NCBI GenBank assembly: GCA_046331465.1
Contig: JAXLQV010000001.1
Span: 1,984,001-2,048,000, forward strand
Length of the DNA: 64,000 nt
Origin: UBA5066 sp046331465
GTDB lineage: Bacteria; Acidobacteriota; Thermoanaerobaculia; UBA5066
Direction of reading: 5' to 3'
Shown: positions 52,435 to 60,575 of the stretch, piece after piece
How the letters are laid out: every line of letters begins with the position of its first letter
Position numbering within the stretch: position 1 is the stretch's first letter
The notes under the pieces: generated by a model
Seen by the model: only the letters and a program-made list of their open reading frames with translations
Databases searched by the model: none
Told to the model about the DNA's origin: nothing
Program-made: the position numbers and the translations under genes

Positions 52435-53973
52435 GTGACGCCTGCCTTCGACACCGTCGTCGTCCTCGACTTCGGCTCCCAGTACACCCAGCTCATCGCC
52501 CGGCGGATCCGCGAGGCGCGCGTCCGTTCCGTCGTCCTGCCGTACTCGACCTCCGCGGCCGAGCTGGCGGCGCTCGCCCCGAAGGGGATCGTCCTCTCCG
52601 GGGGGCCCTCGAGCGTCTACGACGAGAACGCGCCCCGCGGCGACGAGAAGGTCTTCGACCTCGGGATCCCCGTGCTCGGGCTCTGCTACGGCATGCAGCT
52701 CATGGCCCGGAGGTTCGGCGGTGAGGTGGGACGCGCGCCGGGCCGGGAGTACGGCCGCGCCGTGGTGGACGTCGCGGGAGGCCGCCTGCTCCGGGCGCTC
52801 GGGCCGACCGAGACCGTCTGGATGAGCCACGGCGATCACGTCGAGACGGTTCCCGCGGGTTTCGCGGTGACGGCCCGGACGGCGAACGCTCCCGTCGCCG
52901 CCTTCGAGGACACCGACCGCGGCCTCTACGGCCTCCAGTTCCACCCGGAGGTGAACCACACCGAGCACGGGCCGCAGATGCTCGAGGCGTTCCTCTACGA
53001 CGCCTGCGGGTGCGCTCCGAGCTGGACGATGGCGAGCTTCCGGGAATCGGCGATCGCGAAGATCCGCGAGACGGCGACGGACGGCGTCGTCCTCGGCGCG
53101 CTCTCGGGAGGCGTCGACTCGACGGTCGCCGCCGTCCTGATCCGCGAGGCGGTGGGGGAGCGCTTCCGGGGCGTCTTCGTCGACACGGGCCTCCTCCGGA
53201 AGGACGAAGGGCGGCACGTCCTCGACGCGTTCCGGCACCTCGGCCTCCCCGTGACGGGCGTCGACGCCTCGGACCGCTTCTTCGAGGCGCTCGCCGGCGT
53301 GACCGACCCCGAGCGGAAGAGGAAGATCATCGGCGGCCTCTTCATCGACGTCTTCACCGAGAACGCGAAGGCGGTCGACGGGGCGGCCTGGCTCGCGCAG
53401 GGGACCCTTTACCCCGACGTCATCGAGTCGGTCTCGATCCACGGCCCCTCGGCCGTCATCAAGACGCACCACAACGTCGGCGGCCTCCCCGAGAAGCTCG
53501 GATTCAAGCTCGTCGAGCCGCTGCGCGAGCTCTTCAAGGACGAGGTCCGGCGGCTCGGCGAGGAGCTCGCCATCCCGCGGGACATGCTCTACCGGCACCC
53601 CTTCCCCGGCCCCGGGCTCGCCGTGAGGATCCCCGGGGAGATCACGCGCGAGAAGGTAGGGATCCTCCAGGAGGCGGACGCGATCTTCATCGAGGAGCTC
53701 CGCGCCTCCGGGGACTACGACCGGACGGCGCAGGCGTTCACGGTCCTCCTGCCGGTCCGCTCCGTCGGCGTGATGGGCGACGGCCGGACCTACGAGAGCG
53801 TCGCGGCGCTCCGGGCGGTCACGACCGTCGACTACATGACGGCCGACTGGGCCCGCCTCCCGCACGACCTTCTCGACCGCGTCGCCCGCCGCATCGTGGG
53901 CGAGGTCCGCGGCGTGAACCGGGTCGTCTACGACGTGACGTCGAAGCCTCCCGCGACGATCGAATGGGAGTGA
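52435..53973 (+). CDS. guaA: GMP synthetase (glutamine-hydrolysing)
   Basis: 512 residues. The class I glutamine amidotransferase domain has VLGLCYGMQLMA (Cys84) and LQFHPEVNHTEHG (His and Glu). The ATP-pyrophosphatase domain has the P-loop GALSGGVDSTVAAVLI, and the C-terminal dimerisation part ends RVVYDVTSKPPATIEWE, the invariant GuaA terminus. It makes GMP from XMP. The gene stands alone with its own box and is not followed by guaB here. Confidence 0.97.
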   Translation: MTPAFDTVVVLDFGSQYTQLIARRIREARVRSVVLPYSTSAAELAALAPKGIVLSGGPSSVYDENAPRGDEKVFDLGIPVLGLCYGMQLMARRFGGEVGRAPGREYGRAVVDVAGGRLLRALGPTETVWMSHGDHVETVPAGFAVTARTANAPVAAFEDTDRGLYGLQFHPEVNHTEHGPQMLEAFLYDACGCAPSWTMASFRESAIAKIRETATDGVVLGALSGGVDSTVAAVLIREAVGERFRGVFVDTGLLRKDEGRHVLDAFRHLGLPVTGVDASDRFFEALAGVTDPERKRKIIGGLFIDVFTENAKAVDGAAWLAQGTLYPDVIESVSIHGPSAVIKTHHNVGGLPEKLGFKLVEPLRELFKDEVRRLGEELAIPRDMLYRHPFPGPGLAVRIPGEITREKVGILQEADAIFIEELRASGDYDRTAQAFTVLLPVRSVGVMGDGRTYESVAALRAVTTVDYMTADWARLPHDLLDRVARRIVGEVRGVNRVVYDVTSKPPATIEWE

Positions 53974-54047
53974 CGACCGGGCAGGTCGGCGAGTTCCGGG
54001 CGTGAGGGCGGAGGCCGTTCGCGGGGGAGGCGGACGAAAATTGGGAG

Positions 54048-54076
54048 TTGACTTCCCGGCGAAGGCGTGTTGTCGT
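54048..54076 (+). promoter_or_regulatory. Possible promoter for the RRM protein gene
   Basis: TTGACT (54048-54053), 17 bases, then TGTCGT (54071-54076) is a fair -35 with a weak -10. It would give a leader of about 120 bases, similar to cold-induced genes. The rest of the 231-bp gap from guaA shows no gene. Confidence 0.35.
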
Positions 54077-54204
54077 GAACAGGACCGTTCTGTCTCCGAC
54101 CGACGGTGAGGACGGTGTCGAACTGCACCCCGTCGGCTCGAGATCGCGCCGACCTCGCAACCAGCTCGCCTCGGCGCGCACAGACTTAGGATCCCGAGAA
54201 CGAA

Positions 54205-54561
54205 ATGAAGCTCTACGTCGGAAACCTCCCCTACACGGCTGATGACAGCTCTCTCCGCGGCCTCTTCGAGGGCTTCGGCGAGGTCCACTCCGCCCGCGTC
54301 GTGACGGACCGCGACTCCGGCCAGTCGAAGGGCTTCGGCTTCGTCGAGATGAACGACAGCGACGCCCAGCGCGCCATGGGCGCCCTCAACGGCCAGGAGC
54401 ACGGCGGCCGGACCCTTCGCGTCAACGAGGCCCGCCCGCAGGAAGCGCGGACGGGCGGCGGCGGCGGTCGCGGCGGCTACGGCGGCGGCGGCGGCCGGGG
54501 TGGCTACGGCGGCGGCGGCGGTCGCGGCGGCTACGGCGGCGGCGGCGGCGGCCGGTACTGA
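54205..54561 (+). CDS. Glycine-rich RNA-binding protein with one RRM domain
   Basis: 118 residues. Residues 1-78 form an RRM: RNP2 is KLYVGNLPYTADDSSLR and RNP1 is SKGFGFVEM, with the aromatic residues that stack on RNA. The last 40 residues are a Gly/Arg/Tyr repeat ending in RY, as in bacterial Rbp proteins of cyanobacteria and others. It binds single-stranded RNA and may be cold-induced. A long leader and separate hairpin terminator show it is a single-gene unit. Confidence 0.9.
   Translation: MKLYVGNLPYTADDSSLRGLFEGFGEVHSARVVTDRDSGQSKGFGFVEMNDSDAQRAMGALNGQEHGGRTLRVNEARPQEARTGGGGGRGGYGGGGGRGGYGGGGGRGGYGGGGGGRY
54454..54558 (+). repeat. In-frame Gly-rich repeat in the RRM protein gene
   Basis: Three near-perfect copies of a 27-base unit encoding GGGGGRGGY are followed by a shortened copy. 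Small differences (cgg/cgc, ggt/ggc) show that they are related by duplication. Such a tract can expand or contract. Confidence 0.7.
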
Positions 54562-54587
54562 TCCCGGCCGACAGGCACTTCATCCAT

Positions 54588-54624
54588 CGAGGGGCGGCAC
54601 GGCGCGACGCCGTGTCGCCCCTCG
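54588..54624 (+). terminator. Strong 17-bp hairpin terminator after the RRM gene, no T-run
   Basis: CGAGGGGCGGCACGGCG and CGCCGTGTCGCCCCTCG pair over 17 positions with one G-T pair and a 3-base CGA loop, 27 bases past the stop. TGTCTC follows, so there is no T-run. Confidence 0.65.
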
Positions 54625-54716
54625 TGTCTCAGGGCGTCGAGACCCGTGATCCCCCGCACCGTGGCTCTCCGCCTGCCGTCTTCCCGCGGCGTGCCCGCAT
54701 CCGGATCGCTCGCCCC

Positions 54717-54722
54717 TAGAAT
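54717..54722 (+). promoter_or_regulatory. -10 box (TAGAAT) for dnaE
   Basis: TAGAAT is nine bases before the ATG at 54732. No -35 hexamer is visible at 16-18 bases. Confidence 0.45.
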
Positions 54723-54731
54723 CCGATCGGC

Positions 54732-57700
54732 ATGTCGTCCGACTTCGTCCACCTTCACCTGCACACCCAGTACTCCCTCCTCGACGGCGCGAACCGGACG
54801 AAGGACCTCATCAAGCACGTCCTGAAGAACGGGATGAGCGCCGTGGCCGTGACCGACCACGGGAACATGTTCGGGGCGTTCGAGATCCAGTCGGAAGCGA
54901 TCGAGCACGGGCTGAAGCCGATCCTCGGTGTCGAGGCCTACGTGGCGCCCGGCTCGCGGCACGACCGCGAGGCCGTGAAGACGGTCGACGGGGAGGGGAA
55001 CAACTACCACCTGACTCTCCTCGCCGAGACGCCGGAGGGCTATCGCAACCTCTCCTACCTCGTCTCCGAGGCGTTCCTCACCGGCTTCTACTACAAGCCG
55101 CGGATGGACTGGGAGCTCCTCGAGAAGCACCACGAGGGGATCGTGGCCCTGTCCGGCTGCGTGAAGTCGGAGGTCTCGCAGCGGCTCCTCGCGGGCGACT
55201 ACGCCGGCGCGAAGGAGACCGCCCTGAAGTACCAGGCGCTCTTCGGGAAGGACCGGTACTTCATCGAGCTGATGGACCACGGCCTGCCGATCCAGCGGCA
55301 GCTGATGCCGGACCTCCTCCGGCTCTCGCGGGAGACGGGGATCCCGGTCGTCGCGACGAACGACGCCCACTACCTCCAGCGCGGCGACGCCGAGGCGCAG
55401 GACGTCCTCCTCTGCATCGGCATGGGGAAGACGGTCCAGGACACGCGCCGGATGAAGTTCTACAACTCGGAGTTCTACGTGAAGAACCCCGGGGAGATGA
55501 AGGAGGCGTTCAAGGGCTGGTCCGTCGAGGCGGTGAAGAACTCCGCCGCGGTCGCCGAACGGGTCGCGCCGAAGGTCATCGTCGACACGAGCCTGAAGCT
55601 CCCGACGTTCCCGCTCCCCGAAGAGGCGGGCGGCCCCGACGAGTACCTGGAGGACCTCGCGCGGAAGGGTCTCGAGGCGCGGCTCGCGCCGATCGCCGCG
55701 GTCCTCGCCGCGGGAAGGACGAAGCACCCCCGCAAGGACTACGACGAGCGTCTCGCGTGGGAGCTCTCGGTCATCCGGAAGATGGGCCTGTCGGCCTACT
55801 TCCTCATCGTCTGGGACTTCATCAAGTACGCCAAGGACAGCGGGATTCCCGTCGGGCCCGGACGGGGAAGCGCCGCGGGCTCGCTCGTCGCCTGGACGCT
55901 CGGGATCACCGACGTCGACCCTCTCCGGTACGACCTCCTCTTCGAGCGCTTCCTCAACCCCGACCGGATCTCGATGCCCGACATCGACGTCGACCTCTGC
56001 GAGCGCCGCCGCGGGGAGGTCATCGAGTACGTCCGGAAGAAGTACGGCAGCGAGAACGTCGGCCAGATCATCACGTTCAACTCGATGAAGGCCCGGGCCG
56101 TCATCCGCGACGTCGGGCGGGCGCTCGACGTGCCCCTCGCCGAGGTGAACCGGCTCTGCTCGATGATCCCGGCGAACCCGGGGAAGCCGACGAACCTCTC
56201 CGAGGCGCGCCACGGCGTGAAGGAGCTCGCCGACACCCTCGCGGGGAACGAGTCGTACCGGAGGCTCTTCGACCTCGCCGAGCGGCTCGAGGGGGTCTCG
56301 CGGCACGCGGGCGTCCACGCGGCAGGCGTCCTCATCGCGCCGCGACCGCTCGTCGAGTACCTGCCGCTCTACAGGAACAACAACGGGGAGATCACGACCC
56401 AGTTCGAGATGAAGTCCGTCGACAGGATGGGGCTCCTGAAGATGGACTTCCTCGGCCTGATCACGCTGACGATCCTGGACGACGCCGTCCGCTCCGTCGA
56501 GAAGAGGACGGGGAGCCCGGTCGACCTCTCTTCGATCCCGCTCAACGACCCCGACGTCTTCCGGCTCTTCTCCGAGGGGCGGACGGACGGGATCTTCCAG
56601 TTCGAGTCGTCGGGGATGAGGGACCTTCTCCGCCGCGTCCAGCCGAGCGCCTTCGGCGACCTCGCCGCCCTGAACGCGCTCTACCGCCCGGGCGCCCTCG
56701 ACGCCGGCACGGTCGAGGTCTACATCGAGAGGCGGCGCGGGAAGAAGTTCGACTACCCGCTGCCGCAGCTCGAGCCGATCCTGAACGACACCTACGGCGT
56801 CCTCGTCTACCAGGAGCAGGTCATGCTCGCGGCCCGAGCGGTCGCCGGCTATACGCCCGGAGAGGCCGACAAGCTCCGGAAGGCGATCGGAAAGAAGGAC
56901 GAGGCCCTTCTCAAGGCGGAGGGGGAGAAGTTCGTCAAGAAGGCGGTCGCGAACGGCGTCCAGAAGAAGAAGGCCGAGGAGCTCTGGGAGCTGATCCTCC
57001 CCTTCGGCCGCTACGGGTTCAACAAGTCGCACTCGGTCGTCTACGCCCTCCTCGCCTACCGGACCGCGTGGATGAAGGTCCACTACCCGGTGGAGTTCAT
57101 GGCCGCGACGCTCACCGCCGCTTCCGGCAAGTCCGAGGACGTCGTGAAGTACGTGAACGCGTGCCGCGACATGAAGATCCCGGTCCTTCCCCCCGACGTG
57201 AACTCCTCGCAGCTCTCCTTCGCTCCCGACGGCGAGGCGATCCGCTTCGGCCTCGGCGCGGTGAAGGGCGTCGGCGAAGGGGCCGTGAACTCGGTCCTCC
57301 AGGCCCGGGCCGCCGACGGTCCGTTCACGTCGCTCACCGACTTCTGCTGCCGGGTCGACCTCCGGCTCAACAACAGGAAGGTGATCGAGGCGCTCATCCG
57401 CTCGGGGTCGTTCGATACCCTCGGGAAGTCGCGCGCGGCGCTCGCGGCGGGCGTCGACGCGGCCATGGAGGTCGCGGCCGCGGAGCGGAAGTCGCGCGAC
57501 TCCGGGCAGGGCGGGCTCTTCGGCGACGAGGAAGCCCAGGACCACGCCGACCGGTTCGGGAACCTCCCCGAGTGGTCTCCCGACGAGCGGATCCGCTACG
57601 AGAAGGAGACGCTCGGCTTCTACATCACGGGCCACCCACTCGCCCGCTTCGAGGAGGAGATCGCTCTCTTCGGGGACGTGACCGCGGACCGCGTGGCCGA

Positions 57701-58274
57701 GAAAGTCGACCAGAACGTGAAGATCGTCGCCCTCCTCGCCTCGCTGAAGAAGACGCAGATCAAGAAGGGGCAGAACGAGGGGAAGACGATGGCCAAGGGG
57801 GTCCTCGAGGACCTGACGGGCTCCGTGCCCGTGACGATCTTCGCGTCGCTGCTCGAGCGGCTCGGCCCCTGGCTCGCGGAAGGGAAGGCGGTCCTCGTCT
57901 CGGGCGTCGTCCGCTCCTCGTCGGCCCCCGGCGCGCCGGAGCCCGCCGAGGGAGAGGCGGGCCTCGTGCCGGTCGAGGTGATCGCGCGGGAGATCCAGCC
58001 CCTCGAGGGGATGCGGGAAGCCGCGGCCTGCGAGGTGCACCTCCTGACTCCCGTCCCGGGTACGCTCGACGACACGCTCGGCTCCGTTCGAGAGGTGCTC
58101 GAGTCGTCGCCGGGCTCGGTGCCGGTGTCGCTCCTGGTCCGGAGGGCCGGCCACTGGGACGTGACGGTGCGCGCCGCGGGACGGCTCGCGGTGCGGCCGA
58201 CGCCGGAGCTGACGAAGGGCCTCGAGCGGCTCCTCGGGCCGGGATCCGTCCGTTACCTCTACTCGCACTCGTGA
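54732..58274 (+). CDS. dnaE: DNA polymerase III alpha subunit
   Basis: 1180 residues, the normal DnaE1 length. The PHP domain starts FVHLHLHTQYSLLDGANR and has ALSGCVKSEVSQRLLAGDY and VATNDAHYLQRGDAEAQ. The polymerase catalytic Asp pair is in MPDIDVDLCERRRGEVIEYV and the third Asp in LLKMDFLGLITLTIL. GPGRGSAAGSLVAW and FNKSHSVVYALLAYRTAWMK are further standard blocks. A helix-hairpin-helix and OB domain lie in the last 350 residues. It is the replicative polymerase. The GTG of the next gene overlaps its stop (GTGA). Confidence 0.97.
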   Translation: MSSDFVHLHLHTQYSLLDGANRTKDLIKHVLKNGMSAVAVTDHGNMFGAFEIQSEAIEHGLKPILGVEAYVAPGSRHDREAVKTVDGEGNNYHLTLLAETPEGYRNLSYLVSEAFLTGFYYKPRMDWELLEKHHEGIVALSGCVKSEVSQRLLAGDYAGAKETALKYQALFGKDRYFIELMDHGLPIQRQLMPDLLRLSRETGIPVVATNDAHYLQRGDAEAQDVLLCIGMGKTVQDTRRMKFYNSEFYVKNPGEMKEAFKGWSVEAVKNSAAVAERVAPKVIVDTSLKLPTFPLPEEAGGPDEYLEDLARKGLEARLAPIAAVLAAGRTKHPRKDYDERLAWELSVIRKMGLSAYFLIVWDFIKYAKDSGIPVGPGRGSAAGSLVAWTLGITDVDPLRYDLLFERFLNPDRISMPDIDVDLCERRRGEVIEYVRKKYGSENVGQIITFNSMKARAVIRDVGRALDVPLAEVNRLCSMIPANPGKPTNLSEARHGVKELADTLAGNESYRRLFDLAERLEGVSRHAGVHAAGVLIAPRPLVEYLPLYRNNNGEITTQFEMKSVDRMGLLKMDFLGLITLTILDDAVRSVEKRTGSPVDLSSIPLNDPDVFRLFSEGRTDGIFQFESSGMRDLLRRVQPSAFGDLAALNALYRPGALDAGTVEVYIERRRGKKFDYPLPQLEPILNDTYGVLVYQEQVMLAARAVAGYTPGEADKLRKAIGKKDEALLKAEGEKFVKKAVANGVQKKKAEELWELILPFGRYGFNKSHSVVYALLAYRTAWMKVHYPVEFMAATLTAASGKSEDVVKYVNACRDMKIPVLPPDVNSSQLSFAPDGEAIRFGLGAVKGVGEGAVNSVLQARAADGPFTSLTDFCCRVDLRLNNRKVIEALIRSGSFDTLGKSRAALAAGVDAAMEVAAAERKSRDSGQGGLFGDEEAQDHADRFGNLPEWSPDERIRYEKETLGFYITGHPLARFEEEIALFGDVTADRVAEKVDQNVKIVALLASLKKTQIKKGQNEGKTMAKGVLEDLTGSVPVTIFASLLERLGPWLAEGKAVLVSGVVRSSSAPGAPEPAEGEAGLVPVEVIAREIQPLEGMREAAACEVHLLTPVPGTLDDTLGSVREVLESSPGSVPVSLLVRRAGHWDVTVRAAGRLAVRPTPELTKGLERLLGPGSVRYLYSHS

Positions 58275-59164
58275 GGCGAGAGGTCCGCGTCCGCCATCCG
58301 GGTCTCCTCGCCACGCTGGCGCGGGAGGCGGTCGCCGCGGGGGGGACCGCCTACCTCGTCGGGGGCGCGGTCCGGGACGCTCTGCTCGGCCGTAAGGCGA
58401 TCGACCACGACGTGGCGTTCGAGGGGACCGTGCACGCGGCGGCGACGCTCGTCTCGGCCCTCGTGGAGGACGGCTGGACGTGCGAGGCCCGGCACGATCG
58501 CTTCGGGACGGCCCGGCTCCGCGCGGGAGAAGGGGAGCGCTTCGACCTCGCCGTGACGCGCGAGGAGAGCTACCCGCATCCCGGTTCGCTCCCGGTCGTC
58601 CGGGCCGGAGTCCCGATCGCGCGGGACCTCGCGCGGCGTGACTTCACCATTCACGCGATGGCCTTCCGGCTGGGAGGCGCTGCCAGGGAGGAGCTCCTCG
58701 ACCCGTTCGGCGGAGAAGAGGACCTCGGCCGGCGGCGCATCCGGCTCCTGCACGAGGGGTCGCTCTCCGACGACCCGACGCGCGTCTTCCGCGCCGCGCG
58801 GTACGCGGCACGGCTGGGGTTCGGGCTCGACGGCGGATTTCATGCTGCGATGCAGCGCGCCGTCTCCGATCAGGCGTTCGGCCGCATCTCGGGCGACCGT
58901 CTCCGCCGCGCGATCCAGGAGGTCCTCTCGGAGGAAAATCGGGCCGTGGCCATGGAGCTCCTGGAACGGCTCGGGGTGCCTTCCGCGGTCGTCCCCGGCT
59001 GGAAGGTCGGCCCCGCGACCCTCGCCGCGCTCGAATCGGCGACGGGCGCGGAAGAAGGCTGGGCGGCCCTCCTCGGAGCGTCGTCCGTCGAGGACCGCGC
59101 CCGGATCGCGACCCGTCTCGCCTTCTCCCGCGCGCTCCGTCTACGGACGGGGAGCCCCCGTTGA
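58271..59164 (+). CDS. CCA-adding enzyme / poly(A) polymerase family nucleotidyltransferase
   Basis: 297 residues. The class II catalytic site is YLVGGAVRDALLGRKAIDHDVAF, with the GG loop, the RD pair and the metal-binding D-x-D-like pair (DHDVAF). The template-like region FDLAVTREESYPHPGSLPVV, and DLARRDFTIHAMAF and DPTRVFRAARYAARLGF follow. The protein is shorter than full CCA enzymes (about 380-450), because little of the C-terminal body and tail domains is present. It may be a CCA- or A-adding enzyme. GTG start in GTGA overlap with dnaE. Confidence 0.8.
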   Translation: MRREVRVRHPGLLATLAREAVAAGGTAYLVGGAVRDALLGRKAIDHDVAFEGTVHAAATLVSALVEDGWTCEARHDRFGTARLRAGEGERFDLAVTREESYPHPGSLPVVRAGVPIARDLARRDFTIHAMAFRLGGAAREELLDPFGGEEDLGRRRIRLLHEGSLSDDPTRVFRAARYAARLGFGLDGGFHAAMQRAVSDQAFGRISGDRLRRAIQEVLSEENRAVAMELLERLGVPSAVVPGWKVGPATLAALESATGAEEGWAALLGASSVEDRARIATRLAFSRALRLRTGSPR

Positions 59165-59913
59165 TCTCCGCCGCGGCGTTCGTCCTCGCGGCGACGCTCG
59201 GGTCCCCCGTTCCTCCGGCTCGGGCGACGGCGACGCCGGCGCCGTCGCGAGAGGAGACCGTGATCACGGTCGACAGGGGGATCGCGCCGACCCCGACGGC
59301 GGTCCGGCCCGACGACAAGACGTTCGTCGCGTCTTTCGAGATCGAGCAGGGGAGCGGCAAGGAACGCCTCTCGGTCTACCGCGACGGTACCCTCGCCCTC
59401 GTGAGGACCTACCTCGGAGTCCAGACGCTGAAGAAGAAGGTCCTTTCGGAGGACGAGGTCGACTTCGTGCGGAGGGTCTGCTCGGAGACGCTCGCGCTCG
59501 ACGTCGCGGAATACCGGGTCGACGCGCTCCGGCGCGGTCAGCCGAGGCGGTTCCGCATCGAGGTCGGGCGCACGGGCGAGGAGCCTCGCGTCTTCGGTTT
59601 CGACGAGCTCGCCCAGGTTCCCCTCGTCCTGGGTCGGGCCCGCGGGGCCCTCGAGGGGCTCCTCGACCGGTTCGACGAGTCGACGGTGTCGCAGGACGAC
59701 CTCTGGGACCCGTCGGGGCTTCGCGCGGGAGACGTCCTGACGCGCCGGGTGGACCGGAAGCGGTACCGGATCGTCCGCGACGACACCTTCGTCCGAAGCC
59801 TCGAGATGCTCGAGGTCGAACGGACCCTGCAGCGGCTCGTCGTCCTCCGCGACGACATCCCGAGGCTCTTCTTCGACCCCGCGAGCGAAGAGGGGAAGGG
59901 GCCGGACCGTTGA
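59161..59913 (+). CDS. Exported protein of unknown function, 250 residues
   Basis: A TTG start overlaps the previous stop (TTGA), and the first 24 residues look like a signal peptide ending in PPARATA. The mature part begins with a low-complexity linker and then has a domain with FVASFEIEQGSGKERLSVYR, VLSEDEVDFVRRVCSETLAL and FRIEVGRTGEEPRVFGFDEL. No family is recognised. It is coupled on both sides, to the CCA-type gene and to rsmD, although those act in the cytoplasm. Confidence 0.65.
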   Translation: MISAAAFVLAATLGSPVPPARATATPAPSREETVITVDRGIAPTPTAVRPDDKTFVASFEIEQGSGKERLSVYRDGTLALVRTYLGVQTLKKKVLSEDEVDFVRRVCSETLALDVAEYRVDALRRGQPRRFRIEVGRTGEEPRVFGFDELAQVPLVLGRARGALEGLLDRFDESTVSQDDLWDPSGLRAGDVLTRRVDRKRYRIVRDDTFVRSLEMLEVERTLQRLVVLRDDIPRLFFDPASEEGKGPDR

Positions 59914-60524
59914 TCCGGATCGTCGCCGGCGAGCTCCGGGGGCGCCGCCTCGCGATCGGCCCGGGCGTGCGGCCGACGACGGAGCGGGCGCGCGAAGCGC
60001 TCTTCAGCATCCTCGGCGAACGCGTCCGGGATGCCCGGGTCCTCGACGCGGCGGCCGGCTCGGGAGCGCTCGGTTTCGAGGCGCTCTCGCGCGGGGCGCG
60101 CGAGGTCGTCTTCGTGGAGGCCGACCGCCGGGTGGCCCGCGTCCTCGAGAGGAACGCCGAAGCGGTCCGACTCGCCGGCCGCGCCAGGATCCTCGTCCGG
60201 ACGGTCGCGGCGTTCCTACTCAGGGACGAGCCGTCCGGGTTCGATCTCGTCTTCTTCGACCCCCCCTGGGCCGATCCCGTCGCGGGGGAGCTCGCGGGGC
60301 TCTGGCGGGCCGTCTCTCCCGGAGGGACGTTCGTCGTGGAGAGGGGAGGGGGGGAAGCCCCCTGGCCCGACGCCCCGGTTCCGCCGGACGAGAGACGCTA
60401 CGGAACGACGACGCTCTTCCTGTACCGGAAGCCCGCGTCGCCGGCCGGGGAGGGCGAGAGCTCCGGAACGGGTTCGGCGATGGCCCCGCCGGGCGTCGTT
60501 GACCGCGGCCGAGGGGGCCCATAA
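59910..60524 (+). CDS. rsmD: 16S rRNA (guanine966-N2)-methyltransferase RsmD-like
   Basis: 204 residues. The start LIRIVAGELRGRRLAIGPG and VRPTTERAREALFSILGE are hallmark RsmD segments. VLDAAAGSGALGFEALSRGA is the SAM motif, with VFVEADRRVARVLERN next, and LVFFDPPWADP is the catalytic (D/N)PPY-type motif. The C-terminal 30 residues are an added Gly/Pro-rich tail. The TTG start overlaps the previous stop (TTGA). It methylates the small ribosomal subunit rRNA. Confidence 0.88.
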   Translation: MIRIVAGELRGRRLAIGPGVRPTTERAREALFSILGERVRDARVLDAAAGSGALGFEALSRGAREVVFVEADRRVARVLERNAEAVRLAGRARILVRTVAAFLLRDEPSGFDLVFFDPPWADPVAGELAGLWRAVSPGGTFVVERGGGEAPWPDAPVPPDERRYGTTTLFLYRKPASPAGEGESSGTGSAMAPPGVVDRGRGGP

Positions 60525-60527
60525 ACT
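60499..60527 (+). promoter_or_regulatory. Sigma-70 promoter for metK
   Basis: TTGACC (60499-60504), a 17-base spacer and TAAACT (60522-60527) form the best promoter in the window. It lies over the end of rsmD. The predicted leader is about 42 bases. Confidence 0.65.
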
Positions 60528-60538
60528 GGAAGGTTAAG

Positions 60539-60557
60539 CGCCTCTCCGACAGGGGCG
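60539..60557 (+). promoter_or_regulatory. Small leader hairpin before metK
   Basis: CGCCTCT and AGGGGCG pair over seven positions with one G-T pair around a CCGAC loop. It starts about five bases from the predicted +1 and ends before the AGGGAG ribosome binding site. It may stabilise the 5' end; it is too small for a known SAM riboswitch. Confidence 0.35.
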
Positions 60558-60575
60558 ACTCAGGGAGACCAAGAA

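Noticed and set aside
54454..54558. CRISPR-like short repeats
   Set aside because: The units are adjacent, in frame and encode GGGGGRGGY. There are no spacers and no cas genes in the window.
54531..58268. 1245-codon open frame on the minus strand opposite dnaE
   Set aside because: It is a shadow of dnaE. At this GC content the antisense frame in register with high-GC third positions rarely meets stops. Its product is a low-complexity Arg/Glu/Asp/Val/Leu string without domains.
60528..60575. SAM riboswitch in front of metK
   Set aside because: The predicted leader is only about 42 bases with one 7-bp hairpin. SAM-I needs over 100 bases, and the paired elements of SAM-II/SAM-V were not found.
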